The notes below the pieces were generated by a model that was not told the DNA's origin, did no database searches, and was given only the letters and a program-made list of their open reading frames with translations. The position numbers were made by a program, and so were the translations under genes. This document shows positions 9,777-20,327 of a stretch of 64,000 nt of DNA, in pieces. The stretch comes from Anthracocystis setariae (lineage: Eukaryota; Basidiomycota; Ustilaginomycetes; Ustilaginales; Ustilaginaceae): positions 744,001-808,000 of the forward strand of contig CAKMXJ010000039.1 of NCBI GenBank assembly GCA_928724745.1, written 5' to 3'. Position 1 is the first letter of the stretch. Every line of letters begins with the position of its first letter.

Positions 9777-11479
9777 TTAGACGACTCCATTCCAACCGAG
9801 CTCACTCTTGACACCCAAATGTGTCACATCCGCCGCGGGAGTATCAGCTACCCTGACAACAAGCTTCTTGGCCCGCGGCGCCTTACCATCCCTCAACATC
9901 TCCAACCCGGATCTTAAGTGTTAGGCAAGAAAAATCATCAGTCATCCTGTTCTGGTTCACATTCGAGTCCGGATCGAGCAAAACTTACCTGATTCCCGCC
10001 AAGCCATCGGGCAGAATCTCGGGTCGGGCGGGTTTGAGTTCCTCCCGTTCGAGGAGGGATGTGAGGTAGGCGAGGGTTGATTTTGCAAATTGATGATTTG
10101 GGTGGTAGAAGGTGGTGCTGAAGCTGATTTTGTGGATCTTAACAGGATCTGGGTCAGTTTTGGGATTTCCAGCAAGACAGATGATTTCACTCTCGGTGTC
10201 GGTGGTGGTGGGGTTGTTTTGCTTCAATGCTTGCAGGCAGAGATCAGCGGTGGTGGAGCTGACACAGTCGACGGCGTAACGTAGTCTTCCGCCGTGAGTG
10301 GCTAGCGTGGAGGTGATGGATTCGAGAATCGCGGAAGGAGGTAGGTTGCGGTCGATGCAGACGGTGGAGCCAATCGAGCTCAGGTAGGAGAAGTTGACGG
10401 GTGAGGCGATCGAGATGACTCGTAGTGAGGAGAGCGAAGCAAGCTGCGTTGAGTAGATACCTGTAATCGCACCTCCGCCATAGATCCTACGACGTCAGCG
10501 AATGGATGTTCAGTGCATGTGAAAAGGTTTACGACGTCAGTATCGATCGACGGAGCCATCAGGACGAGCAGAGCACTTACAATATCCACTCCGACCCTTC
10601 TTGTTGGTCATTGACCCCGACATTCTCAAGTCTTCGTGCCAACCCAGTCGGATCGGAGAGATTAGCAAACGGAATCTTGAAGAACGCAAACAATGCCACC
10701 GCCGCTGTAATCAACCCCGTCCCCAACGTAGCTGCCTCCTCATCACCAACCCCATCCGGCACCTTGGCCAATGTCGCCTTATCATGCAGCGAAAACCTCT
10801 GATACCCGCCAGCATTGATCTCCCTCGAATCAGCGCAAGTCCATACTCGATCGCCCACATTCCAGCCCTCAGGATTGTCGAAAGGAGGCCGAACGATGGT
10901 GCCGGCGATGTCGCGGCCGAGGATCCAGGGGAACGCTGGAATGCCAAAGTTGTACGACACCGATTTCCAGTCGACTGGGTTGAGGCCAACGCAGGTGTTG
11001 GAGATGAGAATCTCGGAAGGGGAGCGAGGTGCGGGGAGAGGGTGGAAGGGGGTAAGTTCGAAAGAGAGCGACCAGCCTTGGGTGCACGAACGGACGAGGA
11101 GGGCATCCGTGAAGCCTCCGGCTGGTGGCGTTTGGGTAAAGGTAGGAAAGTTGGGTGGAGTGGAGGGAGAGAAGGAGATAGAAGAAGAAACTGAGTATGA
11201 TGATGCTCGACGTGGAGAGTCTGAGTCAAACTCTTCTTCGCCAGAGGAAGGCGAGGATGTAGGGTCTTCGGAGTCGATCCATCCTGCGCCCAGAACCACT
11301 TCGTGAGTAGATGGGAGCAGAAGGTTCAGAGCAGCTTCTCGCTCAGCTTGGGTATTACTGGGGTAGAGAGATGACAGTGAAGCGCTCTCTCCATCTTTGA
11401 TAGCGTGGGAGGGAGATGCATCTATGAGCTTGGTGCGTTGCGGCACAAGCTCTGCGTCAATAATCTCGAGTCCTGCCAT
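9777..11479 (-). CDS. Zinc-independent MDR oxidoreductase (enoyl-reductase/quinone-oxidoreductase type), three exons
   Basis: I assembled three minus-strand exons: 11479-10581, 10486-9989 and 9912-9777. The introns (94 and 76 nt) have GTAAGT donors and GTAG or TTAAG acceptors. The joined frame is 510 residues. After about 150 disordered residues comes the GroES-like fold (VGLNPVDWKSV, ILGRDIAGTI, VGDRVWTCAD). The Rossmann part then begins across intron 1 (WILIYGGGAITGI). No catalytic Cys/His zinc set is visible, which fits trans-enoyl reductases of the LovC type and ToxD-like proteins rather than classical alcohol dehydrogenases. Such proteins sometimes partner polyketide synthases, but none is present here. 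The start ATG lies 4 bp from a GTACTGTAC motif. The substrate is unknown. Confidence 0.85.
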
Positions 11480-12845
11480 TTTGTACTGTACACTTCGAGG
11501 GGGGCAAGCCGGGGGTATGGTGGAAGTCTGGAGGATCAAGAGATCAATGTGGAGGAAGCATATATTCGGCCATGTAGGTAATGGCTTTGAGAAGAATCCT
11601 GACCAGGGGAAAGTCTCAAAGCTTACTGCCCAAGCCAAGTCAGTAAAAGGCTGTACCCCGGGCTGGACGACTTTAAGGGTGCAACATTTACTATCCACAC
11701 GATACAGCTACATTTTCATTCGACTCATCTCCACGATTTTGTCCATACAGTAGCTTGGTCGGAAGGATCTTAACGCCGTTTTCGGATGAAGACGGTGGGA
11801 CCCCAACATCGGACCCCGCTCAGTGAGTCAGATCGAGGTCCGGTTTGGTAGGCCTTCGCAAAAACATCATATTGACCAGGGAAGAGACCTTGAACTCGGC
11901 AGTCCTATTATTGGGACTCGGATCGTTCAACCGGGATTGCCATAATGCCATCTAGTGTTTGCGTGACAGGAGGTTTTGACGGTGAAAGGTAGGCAGGCGA
12001 TTGCGACTTGGCCTGGCATGAATGGCGAGCTAGCACGTCAACGCTAAAGCGCTTCGGCTGTCACAAAGTGCCAAATTGGTATTCTTAAACAATTGGAGAT
12101 ACAAAATTTGTATTTCTGGTTCAAAGGCTTGAATACAAACCCATCAGACTCTTCCCCGCTAAACAAGGGATCTTGGAGGGGCCTTCGACGTCGGAAACTA
12201 GTCGCCATCATGGTAAGTCTCGATGATGCAAGCGTCTCAAATGGCATCTGAGGAATACTGAATGAGCCGAAAGTGAAGCTAGCAGATAGCAGTAGTGATA
12301 GAAGAGACGAGCGTTGATCTTGGTGATTGAGGACGTCGAATACGTGATTCCTCTATCGGATTCTCTGATGGGAGCTCTCGTCCCTTCCAGCACTATGCCC
12401 TCATGGAACGACCAGTATCCTCTCTCGAGCACTGCCCATATGCCCATGTGCGCTCGACCCCTATCAACTTGTGTGAGGCTTTATCGTCTTTCACATCAGG
12501 TTGCTTCACTCGATTCTATTCTTCGCTAGGTGCCACCTTGCAGGGATCTTTTTGGGGTTCTGGTATCACAAACGTGATTCGAAAGGCATAGTATCCATGC
12601 AAGCCAGCTTTTGTTCCCACAAGTCAGTTTATTCGGATTCATAGGGCTTATGCGCTGAGCAGAGTGTGAATTGCCCCGTTCGCCTACACTACAAAGGGTC
12701 TGTTGTAAGCCTTTGTGACCCTTGACCCCTTGGCTTGCTAAGATGGATCCATCGATGCATATATAGAGAGTCAGAGAGTCAATCCTCGCGTCAAAACATT
12801 ACCACTCCCGAAACAATTTCCACCTTTTTCTTAAGCCAAGCGAGA
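11480..12845. other. Divergent promoter region between the oxidoreductase and the flavoprotein
   Basis: This 1.37-kb gene-free stretch separates two divergently transcribed redox enzymes. It holds GTACTGTAC at 11483-11491 by the minus-strand gene and a TATA box near 12760 for the plus-strand gene. Small frames inside it look non-coding. Confidence 0.5.
12758..12766 (+). promoter_or_regulatory. TATA box of the acyl-CoA-dehydrogenase-like gene
   Basis: The sequence GCATATATAGAG lies about 85 bases upstream of the ATG at 12846. Its position implies transcription starts around 12785-12800, which excludes the longer frame that begins at 12735. Confidence 0.55.
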
Positions 12846-14180
12846 ATGGCACCCGCAGCTACAACCACCAACCCAGGCGCAGCCACCACCGGGGCTGCTG
12901 TAACCAAAGGCTCGTCGCGGATTCAGCCTGATCCTGAAGTTGTCCAGTATCCCAAGTTCGACAAAGACCCCGTCACTGCCGAGGAGGTCTTCGCGCGTGC
13001 TGAGCAAGTCGCAGAGCTCCTCCACGAGGATGAGGCGATCCGTGATCGTGGCAATGTCGTCCCCTACCGTCAGGTGCAGCTCCTCAAGGATGCCGGTCTG
13101 GTCACCATCCTCGGTCCCAAATCGGCCGGCGGTGCAGGCTTGACCTGGAAAGAAGCCTACCGAGTCATCCGAATCATCGCCAGCGGAGATGGCTCTCTGG
13201 GCCAGCTGCTGGGATACCACTACCTTTGGTCGTGGACCGCTGCACTCGTCGGCACCGATGAGCAGCGGGAAAAGTATCAAGAGTGGATCACCAAGAACAA
13301 ATACTTTGTCGGCGGTGCTGTCAACCCGCGTGACGCCGATCTCAAGGTGCGCGAAGATGAAAACAACCCGGACCAGCTCATCTACAACGGCAAAAAGACG
13401 TTCTCAACCGGAAGCAAGATTTCCGACGTCACCATCCTCGAGGGTTCCCTGCCTGATGGCTCTCACGTCTTTGCAGCCGTTCTGAGCCGCCAGCCCGGTA
13501 TCCAGTACGGCGACGAGTGGGTCGACACCCTCGGTATGCGAGGTACGCAATCCGGTGGCATCACCATCACCAACGTCGTCGTCCCCTGGAAAGACGCCTT
13601 GGGCTACGTCGACAAGCAGTTCCAGCCCATTGGTCCTTACAACACCCTCAACTTGCCCCAAATCCAACTCGTGTTCACCTCGTTCTACCTGGGTATCGCC
13701 GAGGGTGCACTTGCCCGTGCCGCAGCCTACACCAAAGCCAACACTCGCGGCTGGCCGTACCAACCCACCCCTGTGGCACGTGGCACTGACGAGGCGTACA
13801 TTCAGATCGGCTATGGTGACCTTCAGGCCAAGCTGTGGGCTACCGCATCTTTGATCGAGAACGTGGTTGACGAAGCGTCCAAGATCCTGCACACAAGCCC
13901 AAGGCAGGCGATTACAGAGGAGCAGAGGGCAAAATTCGCTGTGCGTGTAGCGGCTGCCAAGGTGAATGCAGTGAATGTTGGTCTAGCTGTGACGAGCCAG
14001 ATCTACGAATTGACCGGAGCAAGAGCCGTCGCTGGCAAGTACGGCTTCGACGTCGCCTTTAGGGATCTCAGGACGCACTCTTTGCACGATCCCATTGCGC
14101 ACAAGAGGGCGGAAGTCGGTCGCTTCACACTCCACGGCCCTGGAAAGGATGGCTGGCCCACGCCCACTTGGTACACCTAA
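12846..14180 (+). CDS. Acyl-CoA-dehydrogenase-family flavoprotein, DszC/SfnB-like monooxygenase type
   Basis: This 444-residue enzyme has the three-part acyl-CoA dehydrogenase fold. The N-terminal helical domain contains VPYRQVQLLKDAGLV, GGAGLTWKEAYRVIR and GDGSLGQLLGYHYLW. The central beta domain contains YNGKKTFSTGSKISD, DTLGMRGTQSGG and TNVVVPW. The C-terminal helices end in RDLRTHSLHDP and HGPGKDGWPTPTW. This pattern resembles the FMN-dependent SfnB/DszC branch, which hydroxylates sulfur or nitrogen compounds, more than true acyl-CoA dehydrogenases, where a catalytic Glu abstracts the alpha proton. The substrate is unknown. No mitochondrial presequence or C-terminal SKL is present, so a cytosolic location is inferred. 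The start was chosen from the TATA position and the CGAGAATGG context. Confidence 0.85.
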   Translation: MAPAATTTNPGAATTGAAVTKGSSRIQPDPEVVQYPKFDKDPVTAEEVFARAEQVAELLHEDEAIRDRGNVVPYRQVQLLKDAGLVTILGPKSAGGAGLTWKEAYRVIRIIASGDGSLGQLLGYHYLWSWTAALVGTDEQREKYQEWITKNKYFVGGAVNPRDADLKVREDENNPDQLIYNGKKTFSTGSKISDVTILEGSLPDGSHVFAAVLSRQPGIQYGDEWVDTLGMRGTQSGGITITNVVVPWKDALGYVDKQFQPIGPYNTLNLPQIQLVFTSFYLGIAEGALARAAAYTKANTRGWPYQPTPVARGTDEAYIQIGYGDLQAKLWATASLIENVVDEASKILHTSPRQAITEEQRAKFAVRVAAAKVNAVNVGLAVTSQIYELTGARAVAGKYGFDVAFRDLRTHSLHDPIAHKRAEVGRFTLHGPGKDGWPTPTWYT

Positions 14181-14363
14181 GTAGGCCATACTGTCTATGC
14201 CTGCACGATGCTGATGTATGCTTTTACCATTGAATTGAAGTGGTCTTGATGTGCTCTCGAAGTGACGTGTTCATCGATTGCCTAATGAGCAGAAGTCAGC
14301 GAGAAGGCTGTGCAGTGATCGCTGACCGGGGTATATTGGCGGAGGTGTGACGTGGTTACAAGT

Positions 14364-15206
14364 CTAGACTTCCTTTTTTGCCTTCTTGGTGGGGCTCTTT
14401 GCCGATTTGGCCGGACTGTCCAGCTTCTTTGATGGACTAGAAGTCTTTCCGTCTACTTTCTTCTGCTTGCTGTCAGTGGTCTCTGTCTCTGTCTTTGTCT
14501 TGTCGTCTCCGTTCTCCGCCCGCTTTGCCTTTCGCTTGAGTGCCTCTTCCTTCTTCTTCTTGCGGAATTCTGCGGCCTTTTGTTTCTTGACGAGCACCTT
14601 TTTGCTCGGCGGTGCCTCTGCGAGTTTGTTCCTCTCGATTTCTTCCTGCTCTGCCTTCCAAGAATCCATCTGGTCAACGGCGTCTCTTGCATCGAGTGCT
14701 TTGCGTTGAGCTGCGGATAGTTGATCCTGTACATAGCGTTGGAAGCGCTCCATGCGACGCTTATGGCTTTTTCCTTCCAAATGCGCGGTGACGAGATGGG
14801 GAGTCTTGAGCACAGCGGCTTCGCATACGATGCAGCGGGAAGCAAAGATTCCGTGCTTTTTCTCGCCCTCGGTCGGGACGTAAATGGGGTCTTGCAGAGC
14901 ATCGTCTATCGATACTTGCGCGACTGCCTCTTCCTCGGCTTGATTTCCATCTCCATCACGTTTGCGCTTGGAGGAAGCCTTCGGCGCCGTCCCATCTCCT
15001 TCCTCACCATCTTCCGAGTCGGCTTCATCCTCGTCCTCGTCCTCGTCCTCGCTGTCTTGGTCCTCGCCGTCCGAATCTTCACCTTCTGAGCTCGAAGTCT
15101 CGTCAAGTAGCTTGTCGATGCCGATCGCAGTATCGTCGCCGGTGACCATTTTGAGATCGTCAGCATCTTGTCTCTTGCTGGTGGCTTTTGCCACACGTTT
15201 GAACAT
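14364..15206 (-). CDS. C2H2 zinc-finger nuclear protein with acidic N-terminus and basic tail
   Basis: The first ATG is at 15206, giving 280 residues. Residues 25-75 are strongly acidic (Glu/Asp/Ser). One zinc finger follows (C-x2-C-x13-H-x5-H: CIVC ... AHLEGKSH), similar to matrin/U1-type fingers that bind RNA or structured nucleic acid. The C-terminal third is a Lys-rich coiled-coil-like stretch with several nuclear-localisation-like clusters (KKVLVKKQKA, KRKAKRAE). The layout fits a nucleolar or pre-mRNA/ribosome-biogenesis protein, but I cannot name the orthologue. It is convergent with the flavoprotein gene (183-bp gap) and divergent from the phospholipase C gene. Confidence 0.75.
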   Translation of the reverse strand: MFKRVAKATSKRQDADDLKMVTGDDTAIGIDKLLDETSSSEGEDSDGEDQDSEDEDEDEDEADSEDGEEGDGTAPKASSKRKRDGDGNQAEEEAVAQVSIDDALQDPIYVPTEGEKKHGIFASRCIVCEAAVLKTPHLVTAHLEGKSHKRRMERFQRYVQDQLSAAQRKALDARDAVDQMDSWKAEQEEIERNKLAEAPPSKKVLVKKQKAAEFRKKKKEEALKRKAKRAENGDDKTKTETETTDSKQKKVDGKTSSPSKKLDSPAKSAKSPTKKAKKEV

Positions 15207-15726
15207 CTTCAAGTAAAGATGCTAGTTGTTGTGATTAGATGGGACGTCAATGAGGGCTGAGAGGAACAAACCCAAAAGGGTTCAAGAAGAAAAAGCGAGC
15301 TGCCGTTCCAAAAAATTCTCGTCAACATCGCCGGCTTCCGACTTTTGGCACAAGAATCGGCGCTGCAGCCCGGCTATCGGGAACAGATAAGTGTATTTCT
15401 TGGCATCCAGGGTCAGTCAAAATGCACGGTTGCAGCCCGCACAGTTACATTTTGCTTTCACCCGCAAACGACAGCTGCTGGATGCAGTCCTACCCCTCCT
15501 CTCCTCATCTCGTACACCAACGCAGCCATCCAAACCAGCCATGGCATAGCATTCGGAGCCACATACTCACGTGCAATCACCGGCTTCATCCATAAAGACC
15601 CAAGACTAGCTACTTGAGCGGTCACTGTGGCCATCGCCTCCACAAGGGCCAGAAACAAGAGCATTCCATGGCTTCTGCGCCCTCAGCCGAAACAAGAATG
15701 TCAGCAGACCGCGCGAATCCTCACAA
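15207..15726. other. Divergent intergenic region
   Basis: About 520 bases lie between the zinc-finger gene (minus) and the phospholipase C gene (plus). They presumably hold both promoters. No TATA-like box or other clear element was found. Confidence 0.45.
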
Positions 15727-18700
15727 ATGCCCTCCGAACCTAATCATCCCGCTTCCAATAGGGCAGCTGGCCTGTCAATCCGATCATGGATGCGGTCTTT
15801 ACTCCACAGGTCCTCGGACTCTTCCGTCCACCGAGCGTCAACAGAGTATTCGAACAACAAAGCGGCTGCTTCGCCTCCCATTGGCACTTCCAGCGGTGCC
15901 GACATGATCTCATTTCATCATACTATGGAAGATTCCGATGCTCCGATGCTGTCTCCAACACGCAGATCCTTCACGGGCGGATCCAGCAATGAACGGATAC
16001 TACAAGGAGCTGCAGCGCCCGAATGTGGACATGAACCCATTCCTACACCTGGGATCGGCGCCACACATGCATCGCAGGATCTTCATTCGCCCAGGACCCT
16101 CGCCGTCCTGTCAAATTCCCATGTAACTCCTTCGAGGAGCCCGAGCCTGAGCCGCACTCTTTCAAGCGGCGTGTCTTCACTCACTGACCGCTTGCAGCAT
16201 GAGAGGAGAGCAAGCGAGACTTACCGCAAGATGCGATCTGTCAGCGGATCGGATGAAGCCGAACAGAACCAAGATGACTTATCTCGTACCCTGTTCAAGG
16301 CGTCAGATACGACTGCGCCCCTCTCATCATCGCCCCAACCTCTTCCCGAGCAAGGGCAAACCTTCTCTGCATTCCCCCACACATGCCAAAGCATCTGTGA
16401 TGCAAACCTTGGACAGAGCAGCCACACTTCACCCAGCGCGGATGGCTCAGTGCCGATGCCAGCTTCTGCTGGGAGCTCTGACTGCGATCTGGCAAACCCA
16501 CCAAACGCTAAGGCGTCCGGCGCCTCCGACCCTACACCACCTCAGAGCTACAACGCCTCGCAGGATCCGACGTCAAGTTCATCCTCTTCCCACGCTGCGC
16601 TTTCCGTCGAACTTCTCTTGCCGGAGGGTGAACAAATGCTCAAGGTCACCCACAAGAAAGTCAAGCCTCGCGCTTTCAAGCTCGATCCAGATCGTGGCCA
16701 GATTCTGTGGGAGTCAAAGAAGAATAATCGCGTCAACCTCGAGTCCATCCGCGAAGTTCGCTTTGGACCCTCAGCTGCCTCCTATCGTACTTCGCTCAAC
16801 ATCTCTTCAGCCCATGAACCTCGATGGCTTACCATCATTTACCAGAATGGCGGCATTTATAAAGCTCTTCATCTGATAGCGCTCAGTGATGCTTCACTCG
16901 CGCGCTGGCGATCCAGCTTGCTCCACCTGCAGTCTCTTCGGCGAGAACTCACTGGCGCTGTTGGTGCTTCGAGCAGCATCGAACACCGACGTCATCTTTG
17001 GATGCGCCATCACTGGAAGGATGCTGACCAGTCCAATGATGAGAAGCTCTCTGTTGACGAAGTCATGCAGCTTTGCAGACGGCTAGGCATCGAGTCCAAC
17101 AAGGCTCATCTTCGCCGCTGCTTCAACATCGCCGACTGGCGCAATCGTGGTTATCTCGACTTTGAAGATTTCCAGCGCTTTGTCTCGCTGCTCAAGCAGA
17201 GAGCTGATGTGCAGAAGATCTTTGCTACCTGGGCGGATCAGCCGCTTCAACAGCCTTCTAGTTCATCGAACAGAGGCACGCCCTCCTCTCAGCAACCCAG
17301 TCCAACATCACCAAAACTGGAGCGCATGGGCTCGCAGGGTACTTCCGGTACCAGTTCATCGTCGCTGTCTGTGTTATCCCCCACAGAGACCATGCTGACT
17401 GTTGGGCCAGAGCCGTGCAGGACCCGTGCCATTTCCATCGAAAGCTTTCGCCGCTTTATGCGCGAGGAGCAGGGCAATCACGACTTTGCTGATAGCCAGG
17501 TCGACGACCTGTTTCGCCGCCACTGCAACAGTCGGCTCTCCGCCTCGCATCTAGAGAACGCCCCCGTGGAACGAGTTCAGATGGACTACGAAGGGTTTCT
17601 CGACTTTCTCTCGTCGTCTGACAATCCTCCGTTGCTTGACCAGCTTCCCCTCTTTTCAACTATGGTAGCGGATCCCGTTGAAATGCCTGTGCTGGGCAAG
17701 GTCCCAGGCTCAGCCTCTCCAGATGCCTCGCATCCTGCGGACAATCGAGCCCAATCACAACAGCAGCAAACGCCATCTCGCGCTTTTGCAGATACCACCG
17801 AAGAGCTTATCGCTGCCGGTGCCTGCAATTCAACTGCCAACACGAGGAAGGTGGCTGCTCATCTGCGCAAATCGACTGTTCAACACGACATGAGTCGTCC
17901 TCTCAGCGAGTACTACATAAGCTCTAGCCACAACACCTATCTCGTTGGAGGTCAATGGAAAGGTGACAGTACCGTCGAGGGGTACATCCGTGCTCTGCTC
18001 CAGGGCGCGCGTAGTGTCGAGCTTGATTGCTGGGATGGACCAAACAATGTCCCGCAGATTACTCATGGGCGCACGCTGACTAGCCGTGTGCCCTTCCAGG
18101 ATGTCATCAGCGCTATAGCACGATATGCATTTGTGACCTCGCCCTATCCCCTCATTCTCAGTCTCGAGGTGCACGCTGATCCACCTCAGCAGGAGGTCAT
18201 GGCGCGCATCCTCAAGGACACGTTAGGCGAGCTGCTGCTAAGTCACCCGCTATCTTCTCGACCGGACAACGTTCAGGATCTTCCTTCGCCCGAAGACCTC
18301 AAGTTTAAAGTCCTCGTCAAAGCTAAGAATGTATCCCTCGCCGAAAGTCAGCGCCGCCTACAAAATGGACCGTCATCAACCGAGGACAGCGCTGGTGTGG
18401 TGGCAGCCACGATTCTCGAGCCTCTCTCTTCGGCAACGGACACGACAACCACCACTGATTCCGAGATAGAGTCTCGGCTCAAGAGCGCCAAGCGATTGGT
18501 ACGCCGCGTAACTAGGCGTCATCATGAAGACGGAGCAGCGGAGTCCGGTCCACACCGCGAGCTGGACGACGGCAACCAAGGTGGGTTCAACTCGAAACGG
18601 GACGCCAACGGAATTGCCGATTCTAGCAGCAGGCAAGCGAAGAAGCTGATGTCGAACTCTCTAGCATCACTGCTCATCTACACTGTGGGCGTCAAATGTC

Positions 18701-20085
18701 GAGGTTTCAACAAGAAGGAGTTCTACGCCGCCCACCACATGGTCTCCCTATCCGAAAAGACGGCTCTCAAGATGATCCGCGATCCAATCTCGAACGAGGC
18801 GCTTGTCAAGCATAATCGCACGCACCTTACGCGTGTGTACCCGTCCATGACGAGCTTTGCACGTCTGCATTCCAGCCGCAACTTTGTTCCGTTGGACATG
18901 TGGGCCACCGGATGTCAGCTTGTTGCTCTCAATTGGCAGACGACTGACCTTGGATTTGAACTCAACCAGGCCATGTTTAGCCGCAACGGCCGCTGCGGTT
19001 ATGTTCTCAAACCAGCTGCTCTACGTATAAAGGATCAGGGCAAGACGCTTCAAGGGAAGGTAGCTCGCTTTGCATTGGATCTAAGCATCATCTCAGCGCA
19101 GCAATTGCCCAAGAAGAGCAAGACAGCAGCATCCAAGGACAAGGACAAGGGTGGTGGTAACTCGGACAATCGTGAACCCATTGATCCATTTGTCGTTGTC
19201 TCGCTACTTACGCCCGGCTGCTGGGGCAAGCAACCGAAAGGCTTGTTGCAAAAGACTACGAAGGGTGGGGAGACTGTATCTACAACGCATCAACCCATGC
19301 AGGGAGCACTCTCATCAGCAAATGGGCGAGACCCAGCTGACCTCAGCGCTCAGCAACGTGCTTACACTGATCCGGCCCAGGCGTTGCAGAAGACTACAGA
19401 AGCGACATCGGCTGAGTCGGTGCCAGCCGTAGAGAAGCCTTCGATACCTAAGCATCCCTCTAGAGCAGGTCTGTTGACGCCCAGCCCTGTTCTCAAGACG
19501 CCGACGGTGAAAGGGAATGGCTTCAGCCCAGAGTGGCACACCGCCATGAGCGTGCTCATCGACGTGCCGGCCGGCGCTAGCAGCGACCTACTGGCGTTCG
19601 TCGAGGCCAGCAAGGCTTTCGACGGCGGCAACGCTCTCGCGCAGAACGAAGTGGACCGCCTAAGCCGAGGTTTGCTAGATCTCTGCTTTGTGCGCTTCGA
19701 GATCTTTGACGACAACCTAGAAGCCGAAGACGCAGCAGCCAATGAATCGAACGGCGAACCAGCATCGCTGGCTGAACGTTCCTCCAGGTCATCGATCGAC
19801 TCGGGCACTTCTGCCGCATCACTGAAAGCTGGTTCTGGTACACTGGCCAACACCAGCCGGACAAGAACGAGCACGGATGCCTCGTCGGTATCCTCGATGG
19901 GCGCGATCGATGCGGAGAGCGTAGCCGCTTACTCGGTGCCGGTAGGGGCGCTGCAGCACGGCTATCGCCATCTCCCGCTGTATGATTCGCAGTTGTCGCA
20001 GTTTTTGTTCTCGACGCTGTTTATACACTCGCGATTGCGGCTTGTTGGGATCGTTGATGCAGGATCTCCCGCCAAGCATTCGTGA
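15727..20085 (+). CDS. PLC1: Phosphoinositide-specific phospholipase C (delta-like)
   Basis: The 1,452-residue enzyme hydrolyses PI(4,5)P2 to inositol trisphosphate and diacylglycerol. Domain order is: a disordered Ser-rich region (1-285), a PH domain (about 290-405), EF-hand-like helices (about 420-640, with a Ser-rich insert), a PI-PLC X box (about 722-860), a linker of about 120 residues, a Y box (about 978-1095) and a C2 domain. Both catalytic histidines are visible: H735 in SSSHNTYLVG and H780 in QITHGRTLTS. They are 45 residues apart, as in mammalian PLC-delta1. The C2 domain is split by a roughly 90-residue Thr/Lys-rich insert. Ca2+-binding EF loops look degenerate. The intact active site argues for a working enzyme at the plasma membrane. 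Confidence 0.95.
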   Translation: MPSEPNHPASNRAAGLSIRSWMRSLLHRSSDSSVHRASTEYSNNKAAASPPIGTSSGADMISFHHTMEDSDAPMLSPTRRSFTGGSSNERILQGAAAPECGHEPIPTPGIGATHASQDLHSPRTLAVLSNSHVTPSRSPSLSRTLSSGVSSLTDRLQHERRASETYRKMRSVSGSDEAEQNQDDLSRTLFKASDTTAPLSSSPQPLPEQGQTFSAFPHTCQSICDANLGQSSHTSPSADGSVPMPASAGSSDCDLANPPNAKASGASDPTPPQSYNASQDPTSSSSSSHAALSVELLLPEGEQMLKVTHKKVKPRAFKLDPDRGQILWESKKNNRVNLESIREVRFGPSAASYRTSLNISSAHEPRWLTIIYQNGGIYKALHLIALSDASLARWRSSLLHLQSLRRELTGAVGASSSIEHRRHLWMRHHWKDADQSNDEKLSVDEVMQLCRRLGIESNKAHLRRCFNIADWRNRGYLDFEDFQRFVSLLKQRADVQKIFATWADQPLQQPSSSSNRGTPSSQQPSPTSPKLERMGSQGTSGTSSSSLSVLSPTETMLTVGPEPCRTRAISIESFRRFMREEQGNHDFADSQVDDLFRRHCNSRLSASHLENAPVERVQMDYEGFLDFLSSSDNPPLLDQLPLFSTMVADPVEMPVLGKVPGSASPDASHPADNRAQSQQQQTPSRAFADTTEELIAAGACNSTANTRKVAAHLRKSTVQHDMSRPLSEYYISSSHNTYLVGGQWKGDSTVEGYIRALLQGARSVELDCWDGPNNVPQITHGRTLTSRVPFQDVISAIARYAFVTSPYPLILSLEVHADPPQQEVMARILKDTLGELLLSHPLSSRPDNVQDLPSPEDLKFKVLVKAKNVSLAESQRRLQNGPSSTEDSAGVVAATILEPLSSATDTTTTTDSEIESRLKSAKRLVRRVTRRHHEDGAAESGPHRELDDGNQGGFNSKRDANGIADSSSRQAKKLMSNSLASLLIYTVGVKCRGFNKKEFYAAHHMVSLSEKTALKMIRDPISNEALVKHNRTHLTRVYPSMTSFARLHSSRNFVPLDMWATGCQLVALNWQTTDLGFELNQAMFSRNGRCGYVLKPAALRIKDQGKTLQGKVARFALDLSIISAQQLPKKSKTAASKDKDKGGGNSDNREPIDPFVVVSLLTPGCWGKQPKGLLQKTTKGGETVSTTHQPMQGALSSANGRDPADLSAQQRAYTDPAQALQKTTEATSAESVPAVEKPSIPKHPSRAGLLTPSPVLKTPTVKGNGFSPEWHTAMSVLIDVPAGASSDLLAFVEASKAFDGGNALAQNEVDRLSRGLLDLCFVRFEIFDDNLEAEDAAANESNGEPASLAERSSRSSIDSGTSAASLKAGSGTLANTSRTRTSTDASSVSSMGAIDAESVAAYSVPVGALQHGYRHLPLYDSQLSQFLFSTLFIHSRLRLVGIVDAGSPAKHS

Positions 20086-20327
20086 AGACAAATACCGATT
20101 CTGCGTAGTCGATCTTTGGCCGTTCTTCCTTTCCTCGTCGCCACTTGGGCTATTTCATCGCCTTCCGCATAGTAGCAACTCGCATATGTTTGTTCATCGT
20201 CCTGTTACTTGGCTGTGGCACTTGAGCTGCGACGTGTTGTGTAGGTCCTTAGCATGAATGATTTCGAAAACGTTTCGTATTCAAACGGCGATATAATAGC
20301 AAATAGTGACTGCCTACTCATGAATCA

